Below, in pieces: positions 14,325-17,937 of a stretch of 17,937 nt of DNA (its first letter is position 1; every line of letters begins with the position of its first letter). The DNA comes from Scandinavium sp051650185 (GTDB taxonomy: Bacteria; Pseudomonadota; Gammaproteobacteria; Enterobacterales; Enterobacteriaceae). The stretch spans positions 1-17,937 of the forward strand of contig NZ_JBOFIN010000142.1 of assembly GCF_051650185.1 (NCBI RefSeq). Reading direction: 5' to 3'. The position numbers and the translations under genes are program-made. The notes beneath the pieces are model-generated. The model worked only from the letters and a program-made list of their open reading frames with translations, was not told where the DNA came from and searched no databases.

Positions 14325-16757
14325 CTACAGCAGTTGCGCCAGACGATTGATATCAGACTGAATCGCCCCGGCGGTCACATCACGGCCCGCGCCAGGCCCG
14401 CGGATCACCAGCGGGTTATCGCGATACCAGCGGCTTTCAATCGCGAAGACGTTATCGCACGGCAGCAGTGCCGCCAGCGGATGCTCAGGACGGACGGCTT
14501 CCACACCCACACGCGCTTTGCCGTTGGCATCGAAACGGGCCACATAGCGCAGCACCAGCCCCATTTCCTGCGCGGCTTCCAGGCGCTGGATCATCTGCTC
14601 GTTGAGCTCATCGCCATTCTCAAAGAAATGGTCGATAGAGCCTTCTTCGCAATGCGACGGCACCAGGGATTCGACACGCACCTGATCCGGCTCGATGTCG
14701 TAACCCGCTTCACGGGCGAGGATCACCAGCTTGCGCATCACGTCTTTACCTGAAAGGTCGACGCGCGGGTCTGGCTCGGTCAGCCCTTGCTGCCAGGCCT
14801 GATCCACCAGTTCGGTAAACGGCACCGTGCCGTCAAACTGCAGGAACAGCCAGGAAAGCGTGCCAGAGAAAATCCCGCTGATGGCGAGGATGGAGTCGCC
14901 ACTCTCGCGCAGGTCACGCACGGTATGGTTGACCGGCAAACCTGCGCCTACGGTGGCGTTATACAGCCAGCGACGCCCTGTTTTTTCAAACGCATCGTGG
15001 ATCTGACGATACTTGTCGCTGGTGCTGGCCCCGGCGAGTTTATTAGCGCTGATCACGTGGAAACCGTGGCTGGCAAAATCGAGATACTGATCGGCGAGCT
15101 GTTCGCTTGCGGTCACGTCGAGCACCACCAAATCGTCATACGGGTGAGCACGCATCCACAGGAACAGCGATTCTTCATCCTGCTCGACGGCTTCATCGTT
15201 GAAGAACGCCAGTGCGCGGCTCGCATCCAGACCTTCGTAATTCAACAGGCTGCGACGGCTGTCCACCACGCCTGCCAGAACGAATTCAAACCCGGTACGT
15301 GCGGAGAGCGTACTTTGCTCACGGGCAAACAACTCCAGCCAGCGAGAACCGATATTTCCCTTGCCGAACAGCACCAGGCCGATGCGTTTTTCGGCACGGA
15401 AAATGGACTGATGCAGCCCCTGAATCAGGCTTTCTGTCGGCCCGGTACGCAGCACAGCGACCAGGCTGATGCCCTCTTCCGACTGCCAGGTGAACTCCAC
15501 CGGCTGACCTTTTAACTGCTGCCAGAAGCGGTGGCAGTGCAGCGGATTGCGGGTGACGCCCGCACCAACCATCGCCACCAGCGCCAGGCCCTGACGCAGA
15601 CGCAGTTCGCCCGGCAGGCCGGCTTCATCAAGCAACTTCAGCGCGCTGTCCGCCACTTCAGCGGTATAGCAGAATTGCAGCAGGTGACGGTCAGTGTGGA
15701 CGCCAACCGCCAGCGGGCGCACTTGCGCACGCTTAAGCACTAAATCGATCTCTTTGTGCGCCAGTTTGAAATCCTGGCCCGCAGGAACCACAAACTCAAT
15801 CAGGCAAACATCATCGTGGCTGGTGACAATGCGCGCCCCGGTCCCGGAGGCCAGCACACGTTCAATACGAGTTGAACCCTGATCCGGCGTGTAGCTACAG
15901 CGCAGTTGCAGGTCGATATCACTGCCGGAAACGGGTTGCAGAGTACGAGCGTGCAGAACCGGTGCCGCCAGACGTGCCAGCTCGCTGGCTTCATCAAGAC
16001 GCAGCAGCGGCAGCAGACATGCATCTTTCACTTTACGCGGATCGGCGCTGTAAACACCGGCCACATCACTCCAGATGGTGACGCGGGAAACGCCTGCCAG
16101 CGCGCCAATCTGCGTGGCGGAATAGTCAGAACCATTTCGCCCCAACAGCACGGTTTCACCCGCATTATCGCGGCTGATAAATCCGGTCACCACCAGGCGT
16201 TTGTTCGGATGCTGCGCCATCAATTGCTGGAGCAATGGGAAGGAGAGGCCTTCATCGACCTGAGGTTGGGCGGCGCGTTCAGCACGCAGGAAAGAACGGG
16301 CATCCAGCCAGGCTGCATCAAGCCCTTGCTGTTGCAGAACAGCCGCCATCAGACGGGCCGACCACACTTCGCCGTGGCCCACCACTTCGGCATACACCGC
16401 ATCGGTAATGCCCGCATCGAGAAGTGCCGCCAGACGCTCAAGATCCTGAATAAACCCGGCAATCATGCTGTCTGCGACTTCGGCAGGCAGCAGGCCGGTA
16501 ATCAGTTCAATCTGGTAACGACGCAGCGACTGCTGAACCTGATGCGCAGAAAGGCGATCGGTCTGGCTGAGCTTCAGCCAGCTGATCAACTGGTTGGTGG
16601 TGCTGCCTGCGGCGGAAACAACCATCATGTCTTCAGGCTGCGAGTGCTCAGCCATAATCCCTGCCACACGCAGGTAACATTTCGCATCCGCCAGACTACT
16701 GCCACCAAACTTGTGCAGTTGACGACCCTTCGCCCCTGCCTGCGCTATCACACTCAT
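14325..16757 (-). CDS. metL: Bifunctional aspartokinase II / homoserine dehydrogenase II
   Basis: The 810-aa fusion matches the E. coli length. Its N-terminal aspartokinase (about 10-300, KFGGSSLADA at 16-25, later GRNGSDYSATQIG) phosphorylates aspartate. A central regulatory segment (about 310-450) is ACT-like but divergent, fitting an enzyme not inhibited by threonine. The C-terminal homoserine dehydrogenase (about 460-810) has the NAD(P)-binding GKGNIGSRW (465-473), ANKLAG, YNATVGAGLPV and the catalytic block LTEPDPRVDLSGKDVMRK. It makes aspartyl phosphate and homoserine for methionine in the cytoplasm. It starts 2 bp after metB ends and shares its mRNA; control is by MetJ at the metB promoter outside the window. 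Confidence 0.98.
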   Translation of the reverse strand: MSVIAQAGAKGRQLHKFGGSSLADAKCYLRVAGIMAEHSQPEDMMVVSAAGSTTNQLISWLKLSQTDRLSAHQVQQSLRRYQIELITGLLPAEVADSMIAGFIQDLERLAALLDAGITDAVYAEVVGHGEVWSARLMAAVLQQQGLDAAWLDARSFLRAERAAQPQVDEGLSFPLLQQLMAQHPNKRLVVTGFISRDNAGETVLLGRNGSDYSATQIGALAGVSRVTIWSDVAGVYSADPRKVKDACLLPLLRLDEASELARLAAPVLHARTLQPVSGSDIDLQLRCSYTPDQGSTRIERVLASGTGARIVTSHDDVCLIEFVVPAGQDFKLAHKEIDLVLKRAQVRPLAVGVHTDRHLLQFCYTAEVADSALKLLDEAGLPGELRLRQGLALVAMVGAGVTRNPLHCHRFWQQLKGQPVEFTWQSEEGISLVAVLRTGPTESLIQGLHQSIFRAEKRIGLVLFGKGNIGSRWLELFAREQSTLSARTGFEFVLAGVVDSRRSLLNYEGLDASRALAFFNDEAVEQDEESLFLWMRAHPYDDLVVLDVTASEQLADQYLDFASHGFHVISANKLAGASTSDKYRQIHDAFEKTGRRWLYNATVGAGLPVNHTVRDLRESGDSILAISGIFSGTLSWLFLQFDGTVPFTELVDQAWQQGLTEPDPRVDLSGKDVMRKLVILAREAGYDIEPDQVRVESLVPSHCEEGSIDHFFENGDELNEQMIQRLEAAQEMGLVLRYVARFDANGKARVGVEAVRPEHPLAALLPCDNVFAIESRWYRDNPLVIRGPGAGRDVTAGAIQSDINRLAQLL

Positions 16758-16759
16758 GT

Positions 16760-17920
16760 TTACCCCTCGTTTGCTGCCCGGAACCCATTTTCCAGGTCGG
16801 CAATTAAATCTTCGCTATCTTCAATACCTGTCGAAATACGCAGTAGCGTTTCGGAGATCCCTGCCGCTGCGCGCGCTTCTGGTGCCATGCCCGCATGGGT
16901 CATGGTCGCCGCGTGGGAAATCAGGCTTTCCACGCCGCCTAAAGATTCTGCCAGTGTGAACAACGACAGCCCGCTCAGGAAGCGGCGCAGGGTGTTCTCA
17001 TCACCATCCAATTCGAAACTGAGCATTGCGCCAAAGCCTTTCTGCTGGCGAGCGGCAATCTCGTGGCCCTGGTTTTCCGGCAGGGAAGGATGATACAGCT
17101 TTTTCACCAGCGGTTGCTGCTTCAGGAACTCAACAATGGCCGTCGCATTACGCTGCGCCACTTCCATACGCGGGCTGAGCGTACGCAGGCCACGCAGCAG
17201 CAGATAGCTGTCGAACGCGCTGCCGGTGACGCCGATATTATTCGCCCACCATGCCAGCTCGGTGACAGTTTCAGGATCTTTCGCAATCACCACGCCCGCG
17301 ACCACATCGGAATGGCCGTTCAGGTACTTGGTGCAGGAGTGGAGAACCAAATCGGCCCCGAGCGCCAGCGGGTTTTGCAGCGCCGGACTCAGGAAGGTGT
17401 TATCCACCACGCTGACGGCACCGGCCGCACGCGCCAGCTCGCAGATTTTCGCAATATCCACAACGCGCAACAATGGGTTACTTGGGCTTTCGACCAGCAC
17501 CAGCTTCGGTTTTTCTGCCAGCGCGGCTTTCAGCGCCTGCTCGTTACCCTGGTCGACAAACAGCACGCGGTAGCAGCCCCGCTTTGCAAGGCTATCGAAC
17601 AGGCGATAGCTGCCGCCGTAGCAGTCGTGTGGTGCCACCAGCAAATCGCCAGGTTTCAGGTAAACCGTCGTCACCAGATGAATGGCTGACATGCCGGTAT
17701 TGGTCAGCACCGCGCCCGCACCGCCTTCCAGTTCTGCCAGCGCACGCTGCACGACGTCACGCGTCGGGTTGCCGCGACGGGAATAGTCATGAGCGCGTGG
17801 CTCATTGAATCCGGTGAAGTTATAGGTACTGGAGAGGTGAATCGGGGGGACAACGCAGCCATATTGCTCGTCATCATTTAACCCGCTACGCACTGCGATG
17901 GTGGCTTGTTTACGCGTCAT
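16760..17920 (-). CDS. metB: Cystathionine gamma-synthase
   Basis: The 386-aa PLP enzyme joins O-succinylhomoserine and cysteine to cystathionine in the cytoplasm. K198 in LHSCTKYLNGHSD binds PLP. YSRRGNPTRD (phosphate-binding Tyr/Arg from the partner subunit), D173 in VVDNTFLSPAL and the C-terminal LRISTGIED substrate-carboxylate arginine are all present. It belongs to the Cys/Met PLP family; gene order with metL and the close match to E. coli favour the synthase over a lyase. AGGAA lies before the ATG. Only 17 bases upstream are visible, so the metJ-metB operator region is not in the window. Confidence 0.98.
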   Translation of the reverse strand: MTRKQATIAVRSGLNDDEQYGCVVPPIHLSSTYNFTGFNEPRAHDYSRRGNPTRDVVQRALAELEGGAGAVLTNTGMSAIHLVTTVYLKPGDLLVAPHDCYGGSYRLFDSLAKRGCYRVLFVDQGNEQALKAALAEKPKLVLVESPSNPLLRVVDIAKICELARAAGAVSVVDNTFLSPALQNPLALGADLVLHSCTKYLNGHSDVVAGVVIAKDPETVTELAWWANNIGVTGSAFDSYLLLRGLRTLSPRMEVAQRNATAIVEFLKQQPLVKKLYHPSLPENQGHEIAARQQKGFGAMLSFELDGDENTLRRFLSGLSLFTLAESLGGVESLISHAATMTHAGMAPEARAAAGISETLLRISTGIEDSEDLIADLENGFRAANEG

Positions 17921-17937
17921 GGTGAATCGTTCCTGGC

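Noticed and set aside
14787..17093. Two long plus-strand open frames (14787-15515 and 15906-17093) opposite metL/metB
   Set aside because: Both lie antisense to intact, well-recognised genes, and their translations are low-complexity His/Gln/Arg-rich sequence typical of shadow frames.
1..17937. tRNA, rRNA or riboswitch genes
   Set aside because: I found no tRNA-like TPsiC (GTTCRA) arm in a suitable intergenic space, no rRNA sequence and no recognisable riboswitch; intergenic regions are short and explained by promoters, REPs and hairpins.

Overview
The window is chromosomal DNA from a member of the Enterobacteriaceae. Most predicted proteins have the lengths I remember for the E. coli K-12 orthologues (KatG 726, PflD 765, FrwB 106, PtsA 833, FsaB 220, GldA 367, MetF 296, MetL 810, MetB 386 aa) and keep their active-site residues. 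The gene order differs from E. coli: katG lies beyond the yijO-like gene instead of beside metF, and yijE/yijF are absent between metF and gldA. Together with an IS110-family end, this suggests a non-coli relative (Enterobacter, Lelliottia, Leclercia or Klebsiella type). The genus cannot be fixed from the sequence alone.

Layout. 1-180: the last 42 codons of an IS621-like transposase (a bridge-RNA-guided recombinase of the IS110 family), its putative right end, then a REP palindrome. 198-228: bidirectional terminator. 244-2424 (-): katG catalase-peroxidase with an OxyR-like upstream region. 2664-3506 (+): AraC-family regulator yijO. 3496-8452 (-): frwC-frwB-pflD-pflC-frwD, a five-gene cluster encoding fructose-type PTS IIC and two IIB subunits, a glycyl-radical enzyme and its radical-SAM activase. 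8453-8751: divergent control region with a 16-bp inverted repeat. 8752-13044 (+): ptsA-fsaB-gldA, encoding a multiphosphoryl-transfer protein (HPr-EI-IIA), a fructose-6-phosphate aldolase and a glycerol dehydrogenase. 13053-13130: a REP pair (BIME) with a T-run between convergent gldA and metF. 13134-14024 (-): metF behind four tandem met boxes. 14211-14310: palindromic intergenic repeats. 14325-17920 (-): the metB-metL operon.

How the genes fit together. The two divergent operons look like one anaerobic carbohydrate or polyol module. PtsA, FrwB/FrwD and FrwC would import and phosphorylate a fructose-like substrate. FsaB would perform a DHA-forming or DHA-consuming aldol step, and GldA would reduce DHA or a similar carbonyl while balancing NADH. 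PflD, activated by PflC, would do radical chemistry on an unknown substrate. YijO next door is the plausible regulator. To my knowledge the physiological substrate is undefined. The met genes supply methionine: MetL makes aspartyl phosphate and homoserine, MetB makes cystathionine, and MetF makes 5-methyl-THF.

The main points for a second look are the IS621-type element end in a REP, the orphan Frw/Pfl module with an atypical PflD active site, and the symmetrical operator-like repeat between its two halves.
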